Positions 8,507 through 16,784 of a stretch of DNA of 34,528 nt are shown here, one piece after another. The stretch is from the NCBI GenBank assembly GCA_031367345.1, contig JANLPR010000024.1, positions 1 to 34,528 on the forward strand, given 5' to 3'. The notes below the pieces were generated by a model. The model was not told where the DNA came from. It saw nothing but the letters and a program-made list of their open reading frames with translations, and ran no database searches. Source of the DNA: JADKIH01 sp031367345 (lineage in GTDB: Bacteria > Bacteroidota > Bacteroidia > AKYH767-A > 2013-40CM-41-45). The position numbers and the translations under genes were made by a program. Every line of letters begins with the position of its first letter. The stretch's first letter is position 1.

Positions 8507-8818
8507 GTATTTATTCTGACAAACGAAAGCATTCTTTTCTGCACAATCCATCATTTGTCTTGATAAGTTTCATTTTTGAACAGAAACAAAGATTAGAAAC
8601 CTCTATTTTTTCTTTTGAAGATCTAAGAAATTAAAAAACTAAAAATTGAATCTGTCGATTTCTAAATTTTCTGGAATTCAACTATCAAATTACTTAAAAC
8701 CACAGACCAAATAAAATTGATAAAAAGAGGTTGAAAAATACTTGGCTTGAAGTTTTTTTTGCAAATTGTCATCCAATTCAAACTCAATTATCCTCCACAA
8801 AACCATTACTTCAAAAAA
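8507..8818. other. Gene-free intergenic region
   Basis: This AT-rich stretch lies between the divergent NfeD and 8819 genes. A frame open from the TTG at 8747 is only an upstream extension of the next gene. I see no hairpin, repeat or clear promoter for the rightward gene. Confidence 0.45.
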
Positions 8819-10852
8819 ATGAAACAAAAACTACTTTCATTTCTGTTATTACTGAACGTTGCAACTAGATTGAGCTTTGCTCAAGTAGCTTCAATTCCTT
8901 TCACCGCCTCACTCGACACTTTTTCTACTATTTCAGGAACAAATCTTGATGCTCCCGGAGTGGATGATCTGTATTACCAAGGAATTCCTATAGGCTTTAC
9001 CTTTAATTATGGTGGGAGTAATCATGATTTCATGACAATAAATACAAATGGTTATGTACAATTAGACTCTGCTGGCTCAGGGTCGTTTTATTCAATTCTC
9101 TCCGGAACACAAAACAATGTGATTGCACCTTTTGGTGCTGATCTAATACATTTTAATTCAAATGCTAGTTTACAATACGCCACTTTTGGTACAGCTCCTA
9201 ATAGAGTTTGTATTGTTCAGTGGATACATTACTCATATTTCGGAAACAACGGAGATGTAAGTTTTCAATTAAAGATGTATGAAAGTTCAAATTGCATTCG
9301 ATTTATATATGGATCAAACACTTTAACAACAAATCCATTAATGACTCAAATTGGTTTACGCGGAAGTACAAATCTTGATCATCAGGTATTAGGCGATACC
9401 TCTTGCAACTGGGCTAACGCATATCCATTTCCGACTATCAATACAACTTTTCCTGTAAGTACGAGTTGTAATATGCCATCAGGATTTTCATATTATTTTG
9501 GGGCTTGTGCTGGCAGCGTAATAAATTTCTCCTACCTAACAGGATCCGTTTTCAACGATTATAATGGCAATGGAATTCGTGACACAAATGAAACGGGAAT
9601 TGCAAATCATGTAGTGAATCTACTTACTGGGAACTACTTTGTTTCAACCGATGCTGCAGGAAACTACGCTTTCTTTTATTCGGATTCAAGTTTAAATTAT
9701 ACATTAACCACATCAGGAATTACGTATTGGAACTCAACTACCGGATCAACCCTTACTTGTTTACCCCAATCACAACCTACCAGTAATTTAAATTTTGGAA
9801 TGCAATTAATTCCAAATATTCATGAAGTATCGGTTACATGCCCTAACTGGGGAGCCAAACCCGGGCAAGTTGAACCTATGCCTATCAATTTTCAAAATAA
9901 TGGTACTACAACAGAAAGTGATACAATTACATTTATAATGGATTCTCTTTATTCTTTTGTTAGCGCTATTCCGTTGCCAAATGTTCAAAACGGACAAACA
10001 TTACAATGGGTTTATACTAATTTAACGCCAGGACAACACCGTTCTATCTTGCTAAAACTACTGCCTACGTCAAATGCAGTTCTTGGAAATTATTTAAATT
10101 CCTCTCTTGCTATTGCACCTTTAATTGACACTGTTCCAACAAATAATAATATTGCTCTTCATCAATTAATTTCAAATGCTTGGGACCCTAACGAAAAAAT
10201 TGCAGTGCCAGATGGTGAAATTGCCATTGGAACAGAAATTCAATATTCTATACATTTCCAAAATACCGGCAATGCTTTTGCGAACAATGTTATTGTGAAA
10301 GATACTATTGATAGTGGGCTTGATCTCCTGTCGTTTCGTTTACTAGGATCCTCTCACCCCGTAAATATGACTTTAGATGGAAATAGAATTATAACTTTTA
10401 CTTTTTACAATATCCAATTACCGGACAGTGGCAGCAACTTTGCCGGAAGCAATGGCTACGTGAATTACAGTTTGAATACAGCAACAACACTTTCACAGGG
10501 AACTAACATTTATAACCGTGCCGGAATAATTTTTGATAGTAATGTTCCGATAATAACTAACACAACTTCAAATTTGATTCGATTGGAAACAGGGATTGGC
10601 AAAGATTTTTACTCCAATCAATTAATCGCTTTGCCAAACCCTGCCGAAAATAATGTTGCATTCAATTTTTCTAATGATAACCTTGAAAATGCAAAGTTAA
10701 CAATCAGGTCAATTGATGGAAAAATAGTTTTATCTAAAAACTATATTACCTCTACCGAAAGTATTAATATAAGTGGGCTGACAAATGGAATTTATATTTG
10801 TACACTTACCTTCAACAACAGAACTGTTTCTGTTAAACTAATGAAAGATTAA
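8819..10852 (+). CDS. T9SS protein with SdrD_B-like and DUF7619-like domains
   Basis: I take the ATG at 8819 (677 aa) because it begins a clean signal peptide (MKQKLLSFLLLLNVATRLSFAQ); an in-frame TTG at 8747 would bury it. Residues about 25-230 form a beta-rich N-terminal region (FNYGGSNHDFMTINTNGYVQ) resembling domains of exported Bacteroidota proteins. Residues about 240-325 are an SdrD_B-like module with the signature SVFNDYNGNGIRDTNETGI, often a Ca-binding Asp/Asn loop. Residues about 455-590 match the repeat domain beginning DPNEK, with YSIHFQNTGNAFANNVIVKD and ending GIIFDSNVPIITNT (DUF7619/DUF11-like). The tail (LPNPAENN... LTNGIYICTL... VKLMKD) is a T9SS type A sorting domain. It is a paralogue of the protein at 14178. 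A surface role is likely; the ligand is unknown. Confidence 0.88.
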   Translation: MKQKLLSFLLLLNVATRLSFAQVASIPFTASLDTFSTISGTNLDAPGVDDLYYQGIPIGFTFNYGGSNHDFMTINTNGYVQLDSAGSGSFYSILSGTQNNVIAPFGADLIHFNSNASLQYATFGTAPNRVCIVQWIHYSYFGNNGDVSFQLKMYESSNCIRFIYGSNTLTTNPLMTQIGLRGSTNLDHQVLGDTSCNWANAYPFPTINTTFPVSTSCNMPSGFSYYFGACAGSVINFSYLTGSVFNDYNGNGIRDTNETGIANHVVNLLTGNYFVSTDAAGNYAFFYSDSSLNYTLTTSGITYWNSTTGSTLTCLPQSQPTSNLNFGMQLIPNIHEVSVTCPNWGAKPGQVEPMPINFQNNGTTTESDTITFIMDSLYSFVSAIPLPNVQNGQTLQWVYTNLTPGQHRSILLKLLPTSNAVLGNYLNSSLAIAPLIDTVPTNNNIALHQLISNAWDPNEKIAVPDGEIAIGTEIQYSIHFQNTGNAFANNVIVKDTIDSGLDLLSFRLLGSSHPVNMTLDGNRIITFTFYNIQLPDSGSNFAGSNGYVNYSLNTATTLSQGTNIYNRAGIIFDSNVPIITNTTSNLIRLETGIGKDFYSNQLIALPNPAENNVAFNFSNDNLENAKLTIRSIDGKIVLSKNYITSTESINISGLTNGIYICTLTFNNRTVSVKLMKD

Positions 10853-10868
10853 AATACGAAAGATTATT

Positions 10869-10908
10869 AAAAAAGGGAGATAGGAATTAATGTTCATCTC
10901 CCTTTTTT
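10869..10908. terminator. Bidirectional intrinsic terminator
   Basis: AAAAAAGGGAGAT (10869-10881) pairs perfectly with ATCTCCCTTTTTT (10896-10908). The 14-nt loop can form a small inner stem. Six T/A runs on both sides serve the convergent genes ending at 10852 and 10910. Confidence 0.92.
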
Positions 10909-10909
10909 A

Positions 10910-12106
10910 TTAAATTATATTTCTTTGAGCACCTTTATTATGTCTGCCTAAAAAATAGATAACTACAAAAATAATAATCAAATTTCCAATTCCTAAAAGC
11001 CCCCAATCTTCGACTTTCCCAGCCAAACTTTTCCCTAAAAGATCTGACGAATTTCCTCCGTAGAGAAACATCAAAACAATGAAGAAGATAGTATACGCAA
11101 ATTTATTTTCTTGTTTTACTTTCAAAAACAATAGCACAATAAGAGGTAGTGAAAAAAGGAAATGCTCGGTATCAGTAATAAGTATGGATGGAATTAGCGC
11201 AATCAATATGAAATAATAAAGTAGAAATACTTGTTCGAAATTTTTACTTACTTCAATTTGATTCTTCCCATTTTTCAACCATAAATAAGCAAAGGAAAGT
11301 ATACCAATTATCCCTAATATGATAATTCCAAATGAAGAAGGAATTTTTACTCCTATATAAAAAGAGAGTAAGGCAAAAAATGTATGATTGCTGCTGAGAT
11401 AAGTTGAATGCTCTTTCATGGCCAAAATCCATTCAGAATAGAGCGAAAAACTTTTTTCAAAACCGATTGCTGCTCCGGAAACAATCACAAACGCCAATAG
11501 CCAAACGAAAACGTACACGATCGACTTGTATTTTTTTATTAAAAGATAAGGCAATAGGCAAATTAAAAAATACGGTTTTGTAAGTATTGTGATAGCAAGT
11601 AATGCACTTGACGATATATACTTGCTCTCCAATGCAAGCTTTATTGATAGTGTCAATAAAAGCAATAGAATCATATTCGTATTCCCCAAATGCAATTCAC
11701 GGACAAGATGATTGATCACACAAAGCAAAATCAAAAGATAGGTAATGGTTTTGGGTGGAGAGGGCAATCCATTGTTTTTTCTGATGATCTGTACAAGCAA
11801 TACTATCGTTGAAATTGTTGCTGATGCAATTAAAATAAAATCTATAATACTTGCGATATTATATGGAATCAACGTGAATGGAATAAAAAAAAGGAGCGTG
11901 AAAGGAGAATATTTATAGAAACCAGTTTCCAAACCAAATGGTATTCCATAAACTTTTTCATTAGCAAGCAACGCTTTCGCTGCTTCATAAAATACTTTAA
12001 AATCATTCAGCCAAAAACGACCATTAATTTTTTCGACAATTAAAATTGCTGTAAACAAAAGCAACGAAATAAAAATAAAATACTTAATTGACCTATCTAT
12101 TTCCAT
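10910..12106 (-). CDS. GT87-like (DUF2029) polytopic glycosyltransferase
   Basis: The protein has 398 aa and about ten hydrophobic helices. After the first helix lies the family signature: NDFKVFYEAAKALL (34-47, with Asp35 the likely catalytic acid of the first periplasmic loop), then KVYG, then the Y-K-Y-S-P-F-T-L-L-F-F-I-P segment (65-77). This pattern is typical of GT87/DUF2029 enzymes of the GT-C fold, which transfer a sugar from a polyprenyl-phosphate donor on the outer face of the inner membrane. Acceptor and sugar cannot be read from the sequence. A divergent neighbour at 12372 is also a GT-C protein, which suggests, but does not prove, work on the same glycan or lipid. Confidence 0.82.
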   Translation of the reverse strand: MEIDRSIKYFIFISLLLFTAILIVEKINGRFWLNDFKVFYEAAKALLANEKVYGIPFGLETGFYKYSPFTLLFFIPFTLIPYNIASIIDFILIASATISTIVLLVQIIRKNNGLPSPPKTITYLLILLCVINHLVRELHLGNTNMILLLLLTLSIKLALESKYISSSALLAITILTKPYFLICLLPYLLIKKYKSIVYVFVWLLAFVIVSGAAIGFEKSFSLYSEWILAMKEHSTYLSSNHTFFALLSFYIGVKIPSSFGIIILGIIGILSFAYLWLKNGKNQIEVSKNFEQVFLLYYFILIALIPSILITDTEHFLFSLPLIVLLFLKVKQENKFAYTIFFIVLMFLYGGNSSDLLGKSLAGKVEDWGLLGIGNLIIIFVVIYFLGRHNKGAQRNII

Positions 12107-12177
12107 TTCTTCTTAAATAATTTAATGTTTTGACAAAGTAAGCTTTGCGTGTTTAAAAATCGCTTTTCAATTCACCA

Positions 12178-12208
12178 CAAATTTACCGTTGCCTTTCTAA
12201 AAAGCAAC
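12178..12208 (-). promoter_or_regulatory. Promoter of the GT87-like gene
   Basis: On the minus strand, GTTG (12208-12205), a 19-nt spacer and TAAATTTG (12185-12178) fit the -33/-7 pattern with one mismatch. The -7 box is 71 nt upstream of the ATG at 12106. Confidence 0.45.
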
Positions 12209-12315
12209 TGCCAAATCGGAAAGGAATAATAATTTGCAAACAACTTCATTGAACAACTATCTATTTATTGTTGTAAAATACAGTCAATAATTTTACATTT
12301 TTGTAGCAAGAATGA

Positions 12316-12348
12316 TTTGCTAATTCATTCGCAGAAATAGTACATTTA
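12316..12348 (+). promoter_or_regulatory. Promoter of the GT39/GT22-like gene
   Basis: TTTG (12316-12319), a 21-nt spacer and TACATTTA (12341-12348, one mismatch to TAnnTTTG) end 23 nt before the ATG at 12372. The gene at 14178 has the same arrangement. Confidence 0.45.
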
Positions 12349-12371
12349 CGACCACAATACAGAAAACAAGT

Positions 12372-13892
12372 ATGAACACATTAAAAAAACTATGGAACGA
12401 TAAACCGCTTCAACTCATCTTATGGGTTGGTTTTATTTTACGATTATTTTCTGTCCTATTTGCTAAAGGTTACGGAATGTCCGACGACCATTTTCTTGTT
12501 ATTGAAAATGCTCAAGCGTGGGTGAATGGCTACAACTACGACACATGGTACCCCGATGCTCAGCATCCCAATGCGCCGGCAACAGGCCATAGTTTTTTCT
12601 ATCCCGGTATCCATTATCTACTCTTTCTCTTTTTTAAATTTATCGGCTTCGAAAGCCCGCAAGGAAAAATGGTTATTGTTCGTGCTCTTCATGCACTTGC
12701 TTCTATGGTTGTAGTTTACTCCGGTTTCAAAATTGCAGAAAAATTAAGCGGAAAACATGCAGCACGAATGACCGGACTTTTGCTTTCTGTTTTTTGGTTT
12801 ATGCCATTCCTCAGTGTGAGAAATCTAGTGGAATTTGCTTGTGTTCCTCCAATCATGTATGCAAGCTGGCTAATCATTCGAGACGACGAACGATTCAACT
12901 GGAAATCTATTTGCATCGCCGGATTAATGCTTGCGATTGCTTTCTCCATCCGCTATCAAACTATTTTATTTGCCGGAGGTATGTCATTAGCATTATTTTT
13001 CAAAGGCAAATTTAAGTCCTCAGTTTTATTTTTTATTGCCTTTGCAATTCCTGCTGCGCTCATTCAAGCAGTGCCTGATTATCTGATTTTTGGAAAACCA
13101 TTTGTTGAATTTCAAGAATACTACCGATACAATCAAGAGAATGCTACAGCTTATTTTACGAATTACTGGTATATGTATTTTGTTTTAATTGCCGGGTTAC
13201 TCATTCCGCCTATTAGCTTATTTCTTTTCTTCGGATTTTTTAAAAACTGGAAAAAGCATTTGTATTTATTTCTTCCTGCATTTATTTTTCTTGCATTTCA
13301 CTCTTACTTTCCTAACAAGCAAGAGCGATTCATTTTGCCGGTTATCCCTTTTATAATTGTACTCGGCTTTATCGGTTGGGAAGAATTTAAAAATGGTTCC
13401 GCGTTTTGGAAAAAACATAGTACACTTTATCGAAACATTTGGATCTTCTTTTGGGTCATCAATACCATTCCTCTCGTTGTTGTCACCATTTCTTATTCAA
13501 AACGAAATCGTGTAGAATCGATGGTATATTTAGCCAATAAAGGAGATGTAAAAAGTATTGTGATAGAAGACAGCAATCGTGACGACATTCTAATTCCGCC
13601 ACAGTTCTATATGAAAAAATTTACCAAAGTCTATCGTATCACTAGCGTTGAGCCTGATTCAACTTTTTACAAAGAGTTTTATTTGAAAACCCCTATTGAA
13701 CTACGACCGAATTATGTTGTATTCATGCAACGAGACCACATTGTTCAGAGAGTACTGGCATTAAAAAAATACGTTCACCTTACTTATGAAACTACAATAG
13801 AACCATCATACATCGATTGGCTTTTAAACAAGATGAACTGGCATAATAAAAATCAGACATCGTATATTTACAAGATTGAAGAGGAGAACTAA
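12372..13892 (+). CDS. GT-C membrane glycosyltransferase (GT39/Alg9-like)
   Basis: The protein has 506 aa and 10-12 hydrophobic helices. The first helix is followed by the periplasmic loop with an acidic pair, GYGMSDDHFLVIENAQAWVNG (Asp38-Asp39), the place of the catalytic acid in GT-C enzymes. Further on, FHSYFPNKQERFILPVIPF resembles the H-K-x-x-R-F motif of Alg9-like (GT22) mannosyltransferases. The last 120 residues form a soluble periplasmic domain (VESMVYLANKGDVKSIVIED). I can place it in the GT-C superfamily with good confidence but not decide between GT39 and GT22. It starts 265 bases from the divergent GT87-like gene. Confidence 0.82.
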   Translation: MNTLKKLWNDKPLQLILWVGFILRLFSVLFAKGYGMSDDHFLVIENAQAWVNGYNYDTWYPDAQHPNAPATGHSFFYPGIHYLLFLFFKFIGFESPQGKMVIVRALHALASMVVVYSGFKIAEKLSGKHAARMTGLLLSVFWFMPFLSVRNLVEFACVPPIMYASWLIIRDDERFNWKSICIAGLMLAIAFSIRYQTILFAGGMSLALFFKGKFKSSVLFFIAFAIPAALIQAVPDYLIFGKPFVEFQEYYRYNQENATAYFTNYWYMYFVLIAGLLIPPISLFLFFGFFKNWKKHLYLFLPAFIFLAFHSYFPNKQERFILPVIPFIIVLGFIGWEEFKNGSAFWKKHSTLYRNIWIFFWVINTIPLVVVTISYSKRNRVESMVYLANKGDVKSIVIEDSNRDDILIPPQFYMKKFTKVYRITSVEPDSTFYKEFYLKTPIELRPNYVVFMQRDHIVQRVLALKKYVHLTYETTIEPSYIDWLLNKMNWHNKNQTSYIYKIEEEN

Positions 13893-14121
13893 GTAATAAG
13901 ACACGAGCGTTCAAGACAAGTGATGCATTCTAATTCTGTTTAAAAAAAATTAAACGTTTACACAATTTTATTTATTATTAGTAAAGTCTACGATTTTGAT
14001 ATCCTTGCAACAGCTTAATAAATGGAAAAATGTCTCCATTTAATTTCTGCCGCATAAACTCGTCCATATTTTAGCTCTGTTTATTGCTATAAATTGGGTG
14101 TTTACCAAATTTCAACGTTCT

Positions 14122-14154
14122 TTTGAAATGGCCATTTATTTTCTATTAGATTTA
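14122..14154 (+). promoter_or_regulatory. Promoter of the 14178 T9SS gene
   Basis: TTTG (14122-14125), a 21-nt spacer and TAGATTTA (14147-14154, one mismatch to TAnnTTTG) end 23 nt before the ATG at 14178. Spacing and the final A are the same as in the element upstream of 12372. Confidence 0.45.
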
Positions 14155-14177
14155 CATGTGCTAAAAACTCTCTAACC

Positions 14178-16412
14178 ATGAAAAGATCATTACTATTTTT
14201 TGCTTTTTCCATTCTATCTCTACTTAGTTTGGCTCAAGTTGTTTCCATCAGACCAAACTATGGCGCGAAAGGACAAACACTCACCACTACAATCACAGTA
14301 GCCAATGGAGTTATTTCTATGGGTAGCGCCCCAATGGGAATGACAGACGTTTACCTTCAACAAGGAGCAACAATTGTTTATGTAAATTCTTTTGATCCGA
14401 ATATCAATTTATATCCCGGCTCATGGCCCGGTCCTTACAGTGATTCTATGCATGTTGATTTTACCCTTCCATCAAATACGCCAACAGGCCCTTACGATGT
14501 TCACGTAATTTCATACGTTATGCAAGGCTGGCCATTTCCGACACAAGTTCCGAGTGATAATGTTTTGCTAAATGGATTTTATGTAGGCGGAAATGCCGGC
14601 ACCATTGAGGGTGATATTTATTTTGACATAAATCAAAATGGCATTCGTGATGTCAGCGAGATAGGTTTGGCAAATCAGCGCTTACTCATTTCACCAAATA
14701 ATTTTAATGCTTTCACCGACTTCAATGGACATTATAGCATCATAGTAGATACGGGTACTTACACTATATCACCTATTATACCTCCAATTTTTTCACTTAC
14801 TAGTACGCCTTCAAGCTATACTACTTCAATTCCTCCTTCCTCAACAGGAAATGATTTCGGATTATTTTCAGCAGCAGTTTATTATGATCAAATATTTTAT
14901 GTGTGGCATCACCCAATGAGATGCGATGCCCATGGATACACTTTTGTTGACCATAGGAACAATGGCTTTATTCCAGTAAATGGTAGTATTACAATGATTA
15001 TTTCTTCAAACCTGTCTTTGGCGTATGCTACTCCTATGCCGAATGTAATATCCGGCGATACATTAATTTGGTATTATAATAATCTTTTGCCTGGACAAAA
15101 TTTTCATATTGGGAACTCTCCTGGTTTCGCTTTTAATGACCCTGGCGCAGGACAAACGGTTTGGTACAATACAGTCGATTCGGTATTTGACACAGGAGGG
15201 ACTTTTTTGATGGCATTGCCTGATAGTTTTTCATTTGTTGTTTCTTGCTCGTGCGATCCAAATGAAAAGATGGTTACCCCTCAAGGTGTTTCATCACAAC
15301 ATTATGTTCCGATGAATAGTGAATTCAATTATACCGTAAATTTCCAAAACACCGGAAACGATACTGCTTTTACTGTGGCTATACTAGACACACTCAACTC
15401 AAATCTCGATCTGAATACATTCAAAATTATTGGAAGCAGTAACCCCGTAAGTACACAAATGGATGCGAATGGTGCAGTAAGATTTACATTCAACAATATC
15501 TTACTTCCCGATAGTAATATCAATGAGCCGGGGAGCCATGGATTTGTTGCTTATAACATTCATCCGAAAGCGGGACTTGCAGACCCAACACCGATCACCA
15601 ATACTGCTCATATCTTTTTTGATTTGAACAGCGATATTATTACTAATACTGCTTTATCTACTTTGAGCAGTCTTCAATATCCTGCCGCAGCATTTAATAC
15701 TGCTGATCCAACAATTTGTCAAAGTTCATGCATAAGCTTTAGCAATAATTCAACATCAGCAGCTTCGTATCAATGGAGTTTTCCGGGAGGAAATCCTTCT
15801 TCGAGCACAAATGCGAATCCGGGTGTAATTTGTTACAATACCCAAGGACAATATAACGTTCGATTGATTGTAAGCAATGCTCTAGGTTCAGACACGCTTA
15901 CACAAATCAATTATGTAAATGTTGCTCCATCACCTACAGGATTAAATGTAACCCAAATTGGCGATACGTTGTGGGCAAACAGCGGTTTTTCAAACTACCA
16001 GTGGTACTATAATAACGATTCCATTCAAGGTGCAACTGGCGAATACTATATAGCAACTGCAAATGGAGATTATGGTTTAGTGGTTGGAAATTCATTTGGT
16101 TGTTTAGCAGGATTAAACATTCCGAATGTAATTACACAAACTGCTGAATTAATTGACAGCAGAGGTACAACGATCTACCCTAATCCAACTTCCGGCGATT
16201 TTGAAATTTCATTCTCAGCATTCGGAAGAACAAGTGCTACAGTAGAAATTGTCAACTTGCTTGGCAAGGTTCAAGTCTTTAGTACTGTTCAGGTTAATCC
16301 TGGAATTAATAAAATACCTTTCAACGACAATCAATTACCGGCAGGAGTTTATTCTCTTCGAATTAGAAATGGCAACCAAACTATTATTAAACAAATGGTT
16401 GTTATGAAATAA
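14178..16412 (+). CDS. T9SS protein with SdrD_B-like, DUF7619-like and PKD domains
   Basis: The protein has 744 aa. The signal peptide is MKRSLLFFAFSILSLLSLAQ. Residues about 22-135 form an IPT/TIG-like beta domain (VVSIRPNYGAKGQTLTTTIT). Residues about 143-228 are SdrD_B-like (GDIYFDINQNGIRDVSEIG). Residues about 358-500 are the DUF7619-like repeat domain starting CDPNEKM and containing NFQNTGNDTAF and HIFFDLNSDIITNT. Residues about 510-590 are a PKD domain (YQWSFPGGNPSSSTNANPG). The final 77 residues (IYPNPTSGDF... LPAGVYSLRIRNGNQTIIKQMVVMK) are a textbook T9SS type A sorting domain. It resembles the protein at 8819 but has a different N-terminus and an added PKD unit, so the two are diverged paralogues. 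A surface or secreted role is likely. Confidence 0.9.
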   Translation: MKRSLLFFAFSILSLLSLAQVVSIRPNYGAKGQTLTTTITVANGVISMGSAPMGMTDVYLQQGATIVYVNSFDPNINLYPGSWPGPYSDSMHVDFTLPSNTPTGPYDVHVISYVMQGWPFPTQVPSDNVLLNGFYVGGNAGTIEGDIYFDINQNGIRDVSEIGLANQRLLISPNNFNAFTDFNGHYSIIVDTGTYTISPIIPPIFSLTSTPSSYTTSIPPSSTGNDFGLFSAAVYYDQIFYVWHHPMRCDAHGYTFVDHRNNGFIPVNGSITMIISSNLSLAYATPMPNVISGDTLIWYYNNLLPGQNFHIGNSPGFAFNDPGAGQTVWYNTVDSVFDTGGTFLMALPDSFSFVVSCSCDPNEKMVTPQGVSSQHYVPMNSEFNYTVNFQNTGNDTAFTVAILDTLNSNLDLNTFKIIGSSNPVSTQMDANGAVRFTFNNILLPDSNINEPGSHGFVAYNIHPKAGLADPTPITNTAHIFFDLNSDIITNTALSTLSSLQYPAAAFNTADPTICQSSCISFSNNSTSAASYQWSFPGGNPSSSTNANPGVICYNTQGQYNVRLIVSNALGSDTLTQINYVNVAPSPTGLNVTQIGDTLWANSGFSNYQWYYNNDSIQGATGEYYIATANGDYGLVVGNSFGCLAGLNIPNVITQTAELIDSRGTTIYPNPTSGDFEISFSAFGRTSATVEIVNLLGKVQVFSTVQVNPGINKIPFNDNQLPAGVYSLRIRNGNQTIIKQMVVMK

Positions 16413-16432
16413 CATTGTGGTGATTTAATTTT

Positions 16433-16468
16433 AAGAAAGCCTTCGAGAAATCGGAGGCTTTCTTTTTT
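16433..16468 (+). terminator. Intrinsic terminator with GAAA loop
   Basis: AAGAAAGCCTTCGA (16433-16446) pairs with TCGGAGGCTTTCTT (16451-16464) with one G-U wobble, closing a GAAA tetraloop. A T run follows. It lies 20 nt after the stop at 16412. Confidence 0.93.
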
Positions 16469-16784
16469 GCATATTACTGATTATTGAATAATTTTTTAAG
16501 AAAATAGTTGTCAAACGCATTAAATTATTGAAACTATCAACTCTTCACTATATTCTATGCTAGAGATTTTAAAATGTCGCTGATTATTCTATCTTTGAAA
16601 GAATATCTCTATTTTAAATACATCTCAAGGTTTAAAATAGATAAATGGAGTTTTCAAAATTGAAATAAATTATTTATATTAATAAGGGAAAAATCAATTC
16701 GCGTGATACTCGATCCATAAATCTATTCGGCTTGCATAAAAAAAACGGATTTACACCTTTTAATTCAACAAAAATAAACAAAGA
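16469..16784. other. Gene-free intergenic region with a candidate promoter
   Basis: This region precedes the permease gene. TTTT (16567-16570), 19 nt and TATCTTTG (16590-16597) match the Bacteroidota pattern, with one mismatch in the -33 box. It would give a leader of about 185 nt. I see no riboswitch-like fold or repeat in the leader. Confidence 0.35.

Noticed and set aside
8747..8818. N-terminal extension of the T9SS protein from a TTG.
   Set aside because: It would place 24 residues before a normal signal peptide; the ATG at 8819 is preferred.
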